From assembly GCA_026983875.1 (NCBI GenBank), contig JALSTG010000156.1, positions 1 to 40,952 on the forward strand: DNA of 40,952 bases, written 5' to 3'. Origin of the DNA: Campylobacteraceae bacterium (lineage in GTDB: Bacteria > Campylobacterota > Campylobacteria > Campylobacterales > Sulfurovaceae). Shown piece by piece: positions 1 through 8,184 of the stretch. Each line of letters starts with the position of its first letter. Position 1 is the stretch's first letter. A program made the translations under genes and the position numbers. A model generated the notes under the pieces. The model saw only the letters and a list, made by a program, of their open reading frames with translations. It did no database searches and was not told where the DNA came from.

Positions 1-1
1 T

Positions 2-649
2 GAAAAGGAGACCCTGGGCTTTTACGTTTCGGGTCACCCGCTGGACAAATATCGCGAAGAGCTGGCCAAGATCGACTACACCCTCAGCTCCGAGATCGAC
101 GAGCTGGCCGACGGCTCCCAGGCGCTCTTCATCGGCAAGATCGAGGAGATCACCGAAAAGATCTCCAAAAAGGGCAACAAATTCGGCATCGCCAATATCA
201 TGGACCTTCACGGCAATATCGAGCTGATGCTCTTTGCCGATCGCCTCAAAGAGCTGGAAGAGGAGTTCGATCTCTCCAAACCCATCGCCTTCAAGGTCAA
301 GGTGAACAAAGACGGTGATTTCACCCGCTTCAATATTCTCAAGATCGAAACCCTCAAAGAGGCGAAGAAAGAGAAGGTCAAGGTCAAAAAGGAGCAGCGC
401 CATACCGAAGTCCCCGAAGAGCAGCCGCCTCTGATCCTGGCCTTGGATCTGATGCCCGACCCCAAAATCGTCGAGGAGCTCTACTGCCTGGCCGAACGCC
501 ATCCCGGTCCTCATCCGCTACAGCTGCAGATTCGCTCCAAGCTGGCCGATGTGGTGATTGAGTCCAAGATCTACGTCAGTCAGGCAATCCTGGAGGAAGT
601 GGCGGCCCTGGGTATCACGCCGGTGGAGCCCCTGGAACTCAGCGCGTAA
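2..649 (+). CDS. dnaE: DNA polymerase III alpha subunit, C-terminal part (partial)
   Basis: The reading frame is open from the window edge and ends in TAA at 647-649, giving the last 215 residues of the replicative polymerase catalytic subunit. The first residues include GFYVSGHPLD, the conserved segment that precedes the OB-fold domain in DnaE. They are followed by an OB-like stretch (ALFIGKIEEI, then NKFGIANIMDLHG) and an acidic/basic linker with KEAKKEKVKVKKEQ. The polymerase active-site aspartates, PHP domain and start codon lie outside the window. The final 80 or so residues look like the variable tau-binding region. The downstream spacer carries a hairpin and an icd promoter candidate, so dnaE is probably transcribed separately from the TCA genes. 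Confidence 0.93.
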   Translation, partial: EKETLGFYVSGHPLDKYREELAKIDYTLSSEIDELADGSQALFIGKIEEITEKISKKGNKFGIANIMDLHGNIELMLFADRLKELEEEFDLSKPIAFKVKVNKDGDFTRFNILKIETLKEAKKEKVKVKKEQRHTEVPEEQPPLILALDLMPDPKIVEELYCLAERHPGPHPLQLQIRSKLADVVIESKIYVSQAILEEVAALGITPVEPLELSA

Positions 650-724
650 CCGATCTACCCAGTTAACTTTTCGTACACTTTCTCCTTATACTCCTTTTGC
701 TCGTCTTAGAGAGTGCGCAGCTGA

Positions 725-751
725 AGGAGTGTATCATTCGGAAACACTCCT
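725..751 (+). terminator. Stem-loop in the dnaE-icd spacer
   Basis: An 8-bp perfect inverted repeat (AGGAGTGT at 725-732, ACACTCCT at 744-751) has an 11-nt loop. It lies 75 bp after the dnaE stop and about 55 bp before the icd -10 box. No clean T-tract follows, so it could be a weak terminator, an RNA-processing stem or an operator. Confidence 0.35.
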
Positions 752-806
752 GCAAAGTTCCGTTTTCTATCTTCTCGCTTTGAGCTACCCTATATTGTCC
801 CGTCGA

Positions 807-812
807 TATAAT
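807..812 (+). promoter_or_regulatory. Probable -10 box for icd
   Basis: A perfect TATAAT lies 37 bp upstream of the icd ATG at 849. There is no obvious TTGACA -35, which is usual for sigma-70 promoters of Campylobacterota. The icd Shine-Dalgarno AGGAGA is at 836-841. Confidence 0.55.
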
Positions 813-848
813 AGAGCTGCCAAATATCACAATCAGGAGAACCCCCAC

Positions 849-3035
849 ATGAGTTCCAAACCTACCATCGTATGGTCCAAAATCGACGAGGCGCCCGCAC
901 TGGCCACCTATTCGCTGCTGCCCGTAGTGCGGAAATTTGTCGGTAAAGCCGGTGTCGACGTGCGTCTCAGTGACATCTCCCTGGCCGGTCGGGTCCTGGC
1001 CGCCATGGGCAAAAGAGAAGACGAGCTTGCCCAGCTGGGGGAGCTCGTCCTTAAGCCCGAAGCCAACATTATCAAGCTCCCCAACATCTCCGCTTCGGTC
1101 ACTCAGCTTAAAGAGTGCATTGCCGAGCTCCAGGAACAGGGCTTTGATATTCCCGATTATCCCGAGCATCCCGAAACCGAGGAGGAGAAGGCGATCGCCG
1201 CCAAGTATGCCACCTGCCTGGGCTCTGCCGTCAATCCGGTCCTGAGGGAGGGGAACTCCGACCGCCGCTCCGCCCATGCGGTCAAGAAATATGCCAAAGA
1301 GCATCCTCATCGGCTCAAACCCTTCGAGGCCGATCCCAAGTGCCGCGTCGCCCATATGAATGGTGACGGCGACTTCTATGCCAATGAGCAGTCGGTGATT
1401 GTCCCCAAGGCTCAAACGGTCTCCATCAAGCTCAACGGCAAGACGATCAAAGAGATCGAAACGGAAGTAGACGAGGTCCTCGACGCCACCTTCATGTCGG
1501 CGAAGAAGCTTCGCGATTTTTATATGAAAACTATCGAAGAGGCCAAAGAGAAGGGCCTGATCTGGTCTCTACACCTCAAAGCGACGATGATGAAGATCTC
1601 CGATCCCATCATGTTCGGCCATGCCGTGGAGGTATTTTTCAAGGACGTCTTCGCCAAGTATGCCGACGAACTGGAGAAGATCGGCTTCAATCCCAACCAG
1701 GGGCTGGGCGACCTCTACGACAAACTGAAAAATTCCGAGAAGGGCGAGGAGATCGAAGCGGCGATCAAAGAGGCGATCGTCAATTCCGATCCCGCTCTGG
1801 CCATGAGCGACAGTGACAAGCTCATCACCAATCTGGACGCCCCCAACCTGGTGATCGTCGATGCTTCTATGCCTGTCGTTATCCGAGAGGGGGGCAAACA
1901 GTGGGACAAAGACGGCGCGGCACGTGAAACCCTGGCGGTCATCCCTGACAGTAGCTACGGACGCTTCTACGAGGCGATGATGGAAGACTGCAAGAAGAAC
2001 GGTCAGTTCGACGTTACTACCATGGGCCGAGTCTCCAACGTGGGGCTGATGGCCAAGAAGGCCGAAGAGTACGGCTCCCATCCGACGACCTTTGAAGTCG
2101 CCGAAGACGGGGTGATGGAGGTCGTGGACGAGAGCGGCAACGTGCTGATGAAACACGAGGTGGAAAAAGGTGATATCTGGCGCCTGGTCCGGGCCAAAGA
2201 CGTAGCGATTCGCGACTGGGTCCGTCTGGCCGTGGAACGTGCCCGAATCGAGGGGGTGCCTGCGGTCTTCTGGCTGGATGAGAAGCGTGCTCACGATGCC
2301 AACATGATCAAACTGGTGGAAAAATACCTTAAAGAGCACGATACAACCGGGCTGGAACTTCCGATTATGGATGTAGAGACGGCGACATACTACACCAACG
2401 AGCGGGTTCGTGCCGGCAAAGACACTATTTCCGTTACCGGAAACGTCCTTCGGGATTACCTGACCGACATGTATCCCATCCTGGAGCTGGGAACTTCGGC
2501 CAAGATGCTCTCTATCGTCCCCCTGCTGGCCGGCGGCGGACTCTTCGAGACGGGTGCGGGCGGTTCGGCGCCCAAACATGTCGAACAGTTCCTCAAAGAG
2601 GGGCATCTGCGCTGGGACAGCCTGGGCGAGTTCCTGGCCCTGGCCGAGTCGCTGCGGATGGAGTATATGAAGTCCGGCGACGAGCGCATCGGCGTCATGG
2701 CCGAGACGCTGGACAAGGCCAACGAAGGGTACCTTGACAATGACAAAGCCCCCAGCCGCAAATGCTGCGAGCCCGACAACAAGGCGAGCCACTACTGGCT
2801 GGCCCGCTACTGGGCCGAAGCCTTGAGCACCCAGACTGCCGACAGCGAACTTGCCGACACTTTCACCCCCGTAGCCGACGCTCTGGCCAAAAACGAGGAG
2901 CAGATCCTCTCCGAGCTGCTTGTCGCCGAAGGGGAAACGAAGGATATCGGCGGATATTATCATCCCGACGATGCCCGGGCCGAGGCAGCGATGCGTCCGA
3001 GTAAGACCTTCAACGGGATTATTGACTCCATCTAA
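849..3035 (+). CDS. icd: Isocitrate dehydrogenase, monomeric, NADP-dependent
   Basis: This 728-residue protein has the size and sequence of the monomeric IDH family (about 740 residues), not the 400-residue homodimeric type. Family segments include the N-terminal [20 protein letters not shown], then [20 protein letters not shown] mid-protein, and [19 protein letters not shown] near the C-terminus. It interconverts isocitrate and 2-oxoglutarate plus CO2 with NADP(H); in a reductive TCA cycle it would run as a carboxylase. The ATG at 849 is chosen because AGGAGA precedes it and similarity to the family begins there; the frame stays open upstream, but that stretch does not resemble the family. 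It heads the TCA block icd-mdh-fum-suc. Confidence 0.95.
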   Translation: MSSKPTIVWSKIDEAPALATYSLLPVVRKFVGKAGVDVRLSDISLAGRVLAAMGKREDELAQLGELVLKPEANIIKLPNISASVTQLKECIAELQEQGFDIPDYPEHPETEEEKAIAAKYATCLGSAVNPVLREGNSDRRSAHAVKKYAKEHPHRLKPFEADPKCRVAHMNGDGDFYANEQSVIVPKAQTVSIKLNGKTIKEIETEVDEVLDATFMSAKKLRDFYMKTIEEAKEKGLIWSLHLKATMMKISDPIMFGHAVEVFFKDVFAKYADELEKIGFNPNQGLGDLYDKLKNSEKGEEIEAAIKEAIVNSDPALAMSDSDKLITNLDAPNLVIVDASMPVVIREGGKQWDKDGAARETLAVIPDSSYGRFYEAMMEDCKKNGQFDVTTMGRVSNVGLMAKKAEEYGSHPTTFEVAEDGVMEVVDESGNVLMKHEVEKGDIWRLVRAKDVAIRDWVRLAVERARIEGVPAVFWLDEKRAHDANMIKLVEKYLKEHDTTGLELPIMDVETATYYTNERVRAGKDTISVTGNVLRDYLTDMYPILELGTSAKMLSIVPLLAGGGLFETGAGGSAPKHVEQFLKEGHLRWDSLGEFLALAESLRMEYMKSGDERIGVMAETLDKANEGYLDNDKAPSRKCCEPDNKASHYWLARYWAEALSTQTADSELADTFTPVADALAKNEEQILSELLVAEGETKDIGGYYHPDDARAEAAMRPSKTFNGIIDSI

Positions 3036-3045
3036 CCCTCTTTGG

Positions 3046-3075
3046 TTACGAAACGTTACGGCGACCGTTTCGTAA
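3046..3075 (+). terminator. Strong inverted repeat between icd and mdh
   Basis: TTACGAAACG (3046-3055) and CGTTTCGTAA (3066-3075) form a perfect 10-bp stem with a 10-nt loop, starting 11 bp after the icd stop. No T-tract follows, so a canonical intrinsic terminator is not supported. Transcript 3' end stabilisation, processing or a protein-binding site are alternatives. Confidence 0.4.
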
Positions 3076-3220
3076 TCGATGTGAGATAGAATCGTCGCCT
3101 TAGCTAATATCCAGAAGGCTTCCAAATCCGACCGGTGAGCGCAAGGCATAATTGAAAAGTCCACTTTTGAGTTATGTTTTGCCCGGAAGATTTGGGAGCC
3201 TCCGAAATCAAAGGAGCATT

Positions 3221-4204
3221 ATGAAAAGAGGAAAAAAAGTATCCATCATCGGTGCCGGTAACGTCGGAGCTACCGTCGCCTATTCCCTGGCGATGAAAGG
3301 AACCTGTCATGAAGTGATGCTTCGGGATCGTCAGCCGGAGATTGCCAAGGGTAAAGCGCTTGATATGTCCCAGGCGGCCAATGCTGCACGTCAACACACC
3401 CTGGTCAGTGTCGCCGAGCAGGCCAGCGATATGGCCGGCAGTGATGTGGTGGTCATTACTGCCGGCTCTCCCCGCAAGCCGGGGATGAGCCGTGACGACT
3501 TGCTGATGATCAATGCCGAAATCACGAAAGAGGTCGTTCGGGACGTCAAAGAGCACGCCCCCGACGCCATTATCATTATGGTATCCAACCCTCTGGACGT
3601 GATGACCTATGTGGCCCTTAAGGAGAGCGGTTTTCCCAAAGAGAGGGTCGTGGGAATGGCGGGGATCCTCGATAGCGCCCGGATGGCCCATTTCATCTAT
3701 GAGAAGATCGGCTATGGAGCCGGGCAGATCCGGGCTTCGGTCATGGGCGGCCATGGGGACGATATGGTGCCGCTGCCCAAGTTTTCCACCGTTGCCGGGG
3801 TGCCTCTGACGGATATCCTCAGCGAAGAGGAGATCATCGACGTAGTAGAGCGGACCAAACACGGCGGTGCAGAGATCGTCGGCTATCTCAAGACCGGTTC
3901 GGCCTATTATGCGCCTGCCAAATCCACTGCAATCATGGTCGAAGCGATCCTTAAGGATACGAAACAGATCCACCCTTGCGCCGTCTACCTGGAGGGGCAC
4001 TACGGATACCGTGACGTCGTCAGCGGCGTACCCGTCGCTCTGGGGGCCAACGGCGTGGAGAAGGTCTTTGAAGTGACCCTCAACGAGGGGCAGAAGAAAA
4101 AGTTTGCCAAAAGCGTCGCATCGGTCCGTAGTATGATCAACGTGCTGAAGAAGAACAACTTTTTCAGCAATCCCGATGACAATATCATCAATGAAGAAGC
4201 CTAA
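3221..4204 (+). CDS. mdh: Malate dehydrogenase
   Basis: This 327-residue NAD(P)-dependent LDH/MDH-family enzyme interconverts malate and oxaloacetate. The Rossmann signature GAGNVGATVAY is near the N-terminus, and PRKPGMSRDDLL carries the arginine typical of malate rather than lactate specificity. VSNPLDVMTY and the catalytic histidine in MGGHGDD (about H178) follow. The ATG at 3221 is preceded by AAGGAG at 3211-3216; an in-frame ATG at 3152 lacks a good ribosome site and would precede the glycine-rich motif with unrelated sequence. The fumarase alpha gene starts 9 bp downstream, so they are very likely cotranscribed. Confidence 0.95.
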   Translation: MKRGKKVSIIGAGNVGATVAYSLAMKGTCHEVMLRDRQPEIAKGKALDMSQAANAARQHTLVSVAEQASDMAGSDVVVITAGSPRKPGMSRDDLLMINAEITKEVVRDVKEHAPDAIIIMVSNPLDVMTYVALKESGFPKERVVGMAGILDSARMAHFIYEKIGYGAGQIRASVMGGHGDDMVPLPKFSTVAGVPLTDILSEEEIIDVVERTKHGGAEIVGYLKTGSAYYAPAKSTAIMVEAILKDTKQIHPCAVYLEGHYGYRDVVSGVPVALGANGVEKVFEVTLNEGQKKKFAKSVASVRSMINVLKKNNFFSNPDDNIINEEA

Positions 4205-4213
4205 AGGAATACC

Positions 4214-5065
4214 ATGAGAGAAATAGCTTACGAAGATCTGGTCAAATCGGTCAAAGCGATGGTGATGCACACGGCGTCCCATCTACCCGAGGACGCTCTC
4301 AAGGCGATCGAGAAAGCCTACGAGGAGGAACAGAGCGAAGTGGCCAAGTCCGTCCTCAAGCAGATTCTTGACAACGCACATCTGGCCAGCGAAGAGGATC
4401 GCCCTCTCTGTCAGGATACGGGACTGGCAGTCTACTTCGTCAATGTAGGCGAGGAGGTCAAAGTTGTCGGCGGTCACATCCGGGATGCCATCAACGAGGC
4501 GACGGAACAGGCCTACAAAGAGGGCTATCTACGGGCTTCGACCTGTGACTGCTTCGATCGCCACAACCTCAAAGACGAGATTGGCTACAACCTCCCGGCG
4601 ATTATCCATTTCGATCTCGTCCCCGGCGACAAGATTGAAATCGAATACGCCGCCAAGGGAGGTGGGAGCGAAAACGTCTCCCGTGCCACCGTCCTGGCTC
4701 CTGCTCAAGGGAAAGAGGGGATTAAAGCCTTCGTCAAGCAGGTCATCAGTGATGCCGGCCCCAACCCCTGTCCCCCGATTATCGTCGGCGTCGGTATCGG
4801 AGGGACTTTCGAAGTGGCGGCCAAATCCTCCAAGCATGCGCTTTTCCGGGAAGCGGGCACTCCCAACCCCGATCCGGATCTGAACGCTTTTGAGCAAGAG
4901 CTCAAAGAGGAGCTGAACAAGTTGGGAATCGGTGCTATGGGGATGGGGGGGACTCAAACGGTCTTGGCAGTCCATGTAGAGAAAAATCCCTGCCACATCG
5001 CTTCGCTGCCCGTGAGTGTCAACGTTCAGTGCCACAGCTCCAGACACAGTCACATTACCCTTTAA
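4214..5065 (+). CDS. fumA: Fumarate hydratase class I, alpha subunit
   Basis: This 283-residue protein matches the N-terminal (alpha) domain of oxygen-sensitive [4Fe-4S] class I fumarase/tartrate dehydratase. Candidate cluster ligands are in PLCQDTG (C66), CDCFDRHN and GPNPCPPI, each in a family-conserved block. GVGIGGTFEVAAKSSK is also characteristic. With the beta subunit at 5076 it hydrates fumarate to malate, linking mdh to fumarate reductase in the reductive TCA direction. In enterobacteria both domains are fused; here they are two adjacent genes separated by 10 bp. Naming as fumA or ttdA varies between annotations. Confidence 0.92.
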   Translation: MREIAYEDLVKSVKAMVMHTASHLPEDALKAIEKAYEEEQSEVAKSVLKQILDNAHLASEEDRPLCQDTGLAVYFVNVGEEVKVVGGHIRDAINEATEQAYKEGYLRASTCDCFDRHNLKDEIGYNLPAIIHFDLVPGDKIEIEYAAKGGGSENVSRATVLAPAQGKEGIKAFVKQVISDAGPNPCPPIIVGVGIGGTFEVAAKSSKHALFREAGTPNPDPDLNAFEQELKEELNKLGIGAMGMGGTQTVLAVHVEKNPCHIASLPVSVNVQCHSSRHSHITL

Positions 5066-5075
5066 AGGATCGATC

Positions 5076-5633
5076 ATGGCAGAGTATCATTTGACCACGC
5101 CTCTGAGCGACGAGGATGTCAGTAAGCTCAAGGCAGGCGACATCGTCTATCTAAGCGGCACGATCTATACCGCTCGTGATGCGGCCCATAAGCGCTTGGT
5201 GGATCTTATCGAAGCAGGCAAAGAGCTACCCTTTGACCTCAAAGGCAGTGTGATCTATTTCGTCGGACCGACGCCCCCCAAGCCGGGAGAGCCAATCGGC
5301 AGTGCCGGTCCGACCACCAGCTACCGGATGGACAGCTACTCTCCGATCCTCATCGAGCATGGCCAGAAAGGGATGATCGGCAAGGGTAAACGCAACCAGG
5401 CGGTCAAAGATGCCTGTATCAAGCACAAAGCTGTCTATTTCGGCGCTACCGGAGGTGCGGGGGCGCTGATTGCCAAGGCGATCAAGAGTGCCGAAGTGAT
5501 CGCCTACCCTGAACTGGGCCCCGAGGCGATACGCAAACTCGAAGTGGAAAATTTCCCCGTCACCGTCATCAACGATACCTACGGAAACGATCTCTACGAA
5601 ATGGGTAGGGCGAAGTATGAAGTGAAGGATTAA
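5076..5633 (+). CDS. fumB: Fumarate hydratase class I, beta subunit
   Basis: This 185-residue protein corresponds to the C-terminal domain of class I fumarase. Typical segments are AGDIVYLSGTIYTARDAAHK, GPTTSYRMD, GKGKRN and YFGATGGAGALI, followed by YPELGPEAI. The ATG at 5076 follows AAAGGA at 5064-5069; an earlier in-frame ATG at 5016 lies inside the alpha gene and is rejected. It forms the active enzyme with the alpha product. A spacer of 163 bp then separates it from sucC, so this may end the first transcript. Confidence 0.92.
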   Translation: MAEYHLTTPLSDEDVSKLKAGDIVYLSGTIYTARDAAHKRLVDLIEAGKELPFDLKGSVIYFVGPTPPKPGEPIGSAGPTTSYRMDSYSPILIEHGQKGMIGKGKRNQAVKDACIKHKAVYFGATGGAGALIAKAIKSAEVIAYPELGPEAIRKLEVENFPVTVINDTYGNDLYEMGRAKYEVKD

Positions 5634-5647
5634 TCTACCTTCCTTCC

Positions 5648-5661
5648 AAAGAGGCCTCTTT
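5648..5661. other. 14-bp perfect palindrome after fumarase beta
   Basis: AAAGAGGCCTCTTT reads identically on both strands and lies 14 bp after the fumarase beta stop. As RNA it can fold only a 5-bp stem. A second small stem follows (TCGCT at 5661-5665, AGCGA at 5672-5676). It could be a weak terminator or a dimeric protein site. Confidence 0.25.
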
Positions 5662-5761
5662 CGCTACGCCCAGCGAGAAGACTGAGTGTAATATCTTAAC
5701 ACTTCAAAGTATTTTATCTGTTATATAACCCGCTTTCACCCATACTTTCCTTAGGCTTAAC

Positions 5762-5767
5762 TATAAT
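5762..5767 (+). promoter_or_regulatory. Probable -10 box for sucCD
   Basis: A perfect TATAAT in an AT-rich stretch lies 29 bp before the GTG start of sucC. It implies a short leader of about 20 nt containing AAAGGAG at 5784-5790. Confidence 0.55.
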
Positions 5768-5796
5768 AAAGGACTTCAACCCGAAAGGAGAATATC

Positions 5797-6969
5797 GTGA
5801 ATATTCATGAGTATCAGGCGAAGGAGATTTTCCGCAAGTACGGCGTACCCGTCCCTCGCGGCCGCGTTGCCTTCACCGTCGACGAGGCGGTGGAAGCGGC
5901 CAAGGAACTGGGAGGATCACTCTGGGTGGTCAAAGCTCAGATCCATGCCGGAGGACGGGGCCTGGGCGGCGGTGTCAAATTGGCCAAATCCCTCGATGAG
6001 GTTCGGGAATGGGCCGACAAGATTCTGGGGATGACCCTGGTGACGCACCAGACGGGTCCCGAAGGAAAGGTGGTCCACAAAGTCTATATCGAAGAGGGCG
6101 CCGACATCCAAAAGGAGTTTTATCTGGGAATGCTGCTGGATCGGGCTGCAGAGATGCCCGTGATGATGGCTTCGACCGAAGGGGGAATGGAGATCGAGAA
6201 GGTCGCTGCCGAGACACCCGAAAAGATTGTCAAAGTCACGATCGACCCCACCGTGGGATTTCAGGGCTTCCACGGCCGTAAGCTCGCCTTCGGTCTGGGA
6301 CTTCCCAAAGAGGAGATCGGTACCTTTATCAAGTTTGCCAAAGCCCTCTACGAAGTCTATATGGACAACGATGCCGAGATGATCGAGATCAATCCCCTGA
6401 TTAAGACGGGTGACGGCAAATTCCTCGCCCTGGATGCCAAGATGGGCTTTGATGACAATGCGCTCTATCGTCATCCCGATATCTCCGAGATGCGGGATTT
6501 GGAAGAAGAAGAACCTACCGAGCTCGAAGCCAAGGCTCACGGATTGAGCTACATCAAGCTCGACGGCAACGTCGGCTGTATGGTCAATGGAGCCGGTCTG
6601 GCCATGGCGACGATGGATATTATCAAGCACGAAGGGGGCGAGCCGGCCAACTTCCTCGACGTGGGAGGCGGAGCCAATCCTGAGACAGTCGCCAAAGGAT
6701 TTGAAATCATTCTCAAGGATCCCAACGTCAAAGCGATCTTCGTCAATATCTTTGGAGGAATCGTCCGCTGTGATCGGGTCGCAAACGGAATCCTCGAAGC
6801 GACCAAGATCACCGACGTTAATGTCCCCGTCGTGGTCCGTCTCGACGGCACCAATGCGGAGGAGGCCGCCGAGATTCTCAAAAATGCCAACATCGAAAAC
6901 ATCATCGCAGCAGAAAATCTTGCCGACGGTGCCCGCAAAGCCGTCGCCGCGGCGAAAGGAGAGCTATAA
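5797..6969 (+). CDS. sucC: Succinyl-CoA ligase (ADP-forming), beta subunit
   Basis: This 390-residue ATP-grasp protein begins [20 protein letters not shown], the classic SucC start. The glycine-rich nucleotide loop [15 protein letters not shown] follows, then MIEINPL and the C-terminal flavodoxin-like part with [12 protein letters not shown]. With SucD it interconverts succinate, CoA and ATP with succinyl-CoA, feeding OorDABC when the cycle runs reductively. The start is GTG at 5797, with AAAGGAG seven bases upstream. The stop overlaps the sucD start by one base (TAATG), a sign of translational coupling. Confidence 0.96.
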   Translation: MNIHEYQAKEIFRKYGVPVPRGRVAFTVDEAVEAAKELGGSLWVVKAQIHAGGRGLGGGVKLAKSLDEVREWADKILGMTLVTHQTGPEGKVVHKVYIEEGADIQKEFYLGMLLDRAAEMPVMMASTEGGMEIEKVAAETPEKIVKVTIDPTVGFQGFHGRKLAFGLGLPKEEIGTFIKFAKALYEVYMDNDAEMIEINPLIKTGDGKFLALDAKMGFDDNALYRHPDISEMRDLEEEEPTELEAKAHGLSYIKLDGNVGCMVNGAGLAMATMDIIKHEGGEPANFLDVGGGANPETVAKGFEIILKDPNVKAIFVNIFGGIVRCDRVANGILEATKITDVNVPVVVRLDGTNAEEAAEILKNANIENIIAAENLADGARKAVAAAKGEL

Positions 6970-7841
6970 TGTCCATTCTCGTCAACAAAGATACCAAAGT
7001 CATCGTTCAAGGCTTCACCGGGAAAGAAGGAACCTTCCATGCGTCCCAGTGTATTGAATACGGTACGCAGATCGTCGGAGGGGTCACTCCGGGCAAGGGG
7101 GGACAGGAGCATCTGGGCAGGCCGGTTTTCAATACCGTCGAGGAGGCGGTCGCAACGACCGGCGCGACGGTCAGCATGATCTTCGTTCCTCCTGCTTTTG
7201 TCGCCGATGCAGTGATGGAAGCCTCCGACGCAGGGATCGAGCTTGCGGTGATCATCACCGAAGGCGCTCCCGTGCGGGATATGATGTTTGCCAAGATGTA
7301 CGCGACCAAGAAGGGCATGAGTACCATCGGCCCCAACTGTCCGGGTATCATTACTGCCGAAGAGTGTAAGATCGGCATCATGCCCGGCAATATCTTCAAG
7401 AAGGGCAACGTCGGCCTCATCTCCAAATCCGGAACACTGACCTACGAGGCAAGCCATCAAGTGGTCCAGGAAGGCTACGGCATCACTACGGCAGTGGGAA
7501 TCGGAGGAGACCCGATCATCGGGTTGAGTTACAAGCAGCTGCTTCCGATGTTTGAAGCCGATCCGGAGACCGAGGCGATCGTGATGATCGGCGAGATCGG
7601 AGGGGATTTGGAGATCCAGGCGGCAGCCTATATCAAGGAGAATATCTCCAAGCCCGTCGTCGCCTTTATCGCCGGACAGACCGCTCCCAAGGGCAAGCGT
7701 ATGGGCCATGCCGGAGCCATTATCAGCGGCGGCAGCGGTACGGCAGCCGAGAAGATGGCGGCTCTGGAAGCCGCCGGAGTCAAAGTCGTCGTCTCCCCTG
7801 CAGATATCGGCAAGGCGGTCAAAGAAGTGCTCGGCAACTAA
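6969..7841 (+). CDS. sucD: Succinyl-CoA ligase (ADP-forming), alpha subunit
   Basis: This 290-residue protein starts [21 protein letters not shown], the CoA-binding Rossmann start of SucD. It contains [20 protein letters not shown] and the active-site segment [16 protein letters not shown], where H247 is the phosphohistidine. It partners SucC. In Campylobacter jejuni, as I recall it, sucD is followed directly by oorD; here an AT-rich spacer and the sox cluster intervene, and oorD appears 8.5 kb later. Confidence 0.96.
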   Translation: MSILVNKDTKVIVQGFTGKEGTFHASQCIEYGTQIVGGVTPGKGGQEHLGRPVFNTVEEAVATTGATVSMIFVPPAFVADAVMEASDAGIELAVIITEGAPVRDMMFAKMYATKKGMSTIGPNCPGIITAEECKIGIMPGNIFKKGNVGLISKSGTLTYEASHQVVQEGYGITTAVGIGGDPIIGLSYKQLLPMFEADPETEAIVMIGEIGGDLEIQAAAYIKENISKPVVAFIAGQTAPKGKRMGHAGAIISGGSGTAAEKMAALEAAGVKVVVSPADIGKAVKEVLGN

Positions 7842-8180
7842 AGCTGCGGAGACTCTCTATCCGCCTTTTCCGCGGAACGAGTAGGCTGTTTGCTTCTCCC
7901 TCTTTTCTGCTTCATGTATTCATTTGTTCTTTTCAATACTTTAAAGATAGATACTCATTCATCAATCTAAAAAATATATACACACACTTTATATCAATAA
8001 AATATATCAAACTTAGAATGATGATTTATAAAAAATTAAATAATATTTTTTGTTCCGATAAGTAACAGCAGAAATAGTCAATCATCGATTTTTCTCTATT
8101 TATATTAAATTTAGTTATATAGCGTTATACTGTCGACTGACTAATCGAGGTCAAAGAACTATGAGAAAGGAGATTATTCA
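7842..8180 (+). other. AT-rich intergenic region between sucD and soxC
   Basis: This 339-bp spacer holds no convincing gene. From about 7910 to 8130 it is strikingly AT-rich compared with the G+C-rich flanks. It contains a 7-bp inverted repeat with A/T runs (AAAAAAT 8030-8036, ATTTTTT 8045-8051) and ends with the soxC promoter candidate. It may serve as a regulatory region for the sox operon, or mark the left edge of inserted DNA. Confidence 0.6.
8126..8131 (+). promoter_or_regulatory. Candidate -10 box for the sox operon
   Basis: TATACT, preceded by AT-rich DNA with phased T-runs, lies 50 bp before the soxC ATG. It is the best sigma-70-like element in the spacer, with no recognisable -35. 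Confidence 0.4.
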
Positions 8181-8184
8181 ATGA
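8161..8184 (+). CDS. Possible 7-codon leader peptide overlapping the soxC start
   Basis: ATG at 8161 opens a seven-residue frame (MRKEIIQ) whose TGA (8182-8184) overlaps the soxC ATG (8181-8183) as ATGA. The soxC Shine-Dalgarno (AAAGGAGA, 8166-8173) lies inside it. GAGG about ten bases upstream could serve as its own ribosome site. Translation is unproven and chance is possible. Confidence 0.2.
   Translation: MRKEIIQ

Noticed and set aside
558-848. Upstream in-frame extension of icd starting inside dnaE
   Set aside because: It overlaps dnaE in another frame, does not resemble monomeric IDH, and passes through the promoter and ribosome site that support the ATG at 849.
1569-3164. Long 531-codon open frame on the minus strand opposite icd
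   Set aside because: It is the antisense shadow of a G+C-rich gene; no motif, and the sense frame is unmistakable. Similar long shadows occur opposite mdh, soxC and soxB.
7842-8180. tRNA or small RNA gene in the AT-rich spacer
   Set aside because: No cloverleaf, GTTCRA-type T-loop or GC-rich stem was visible.
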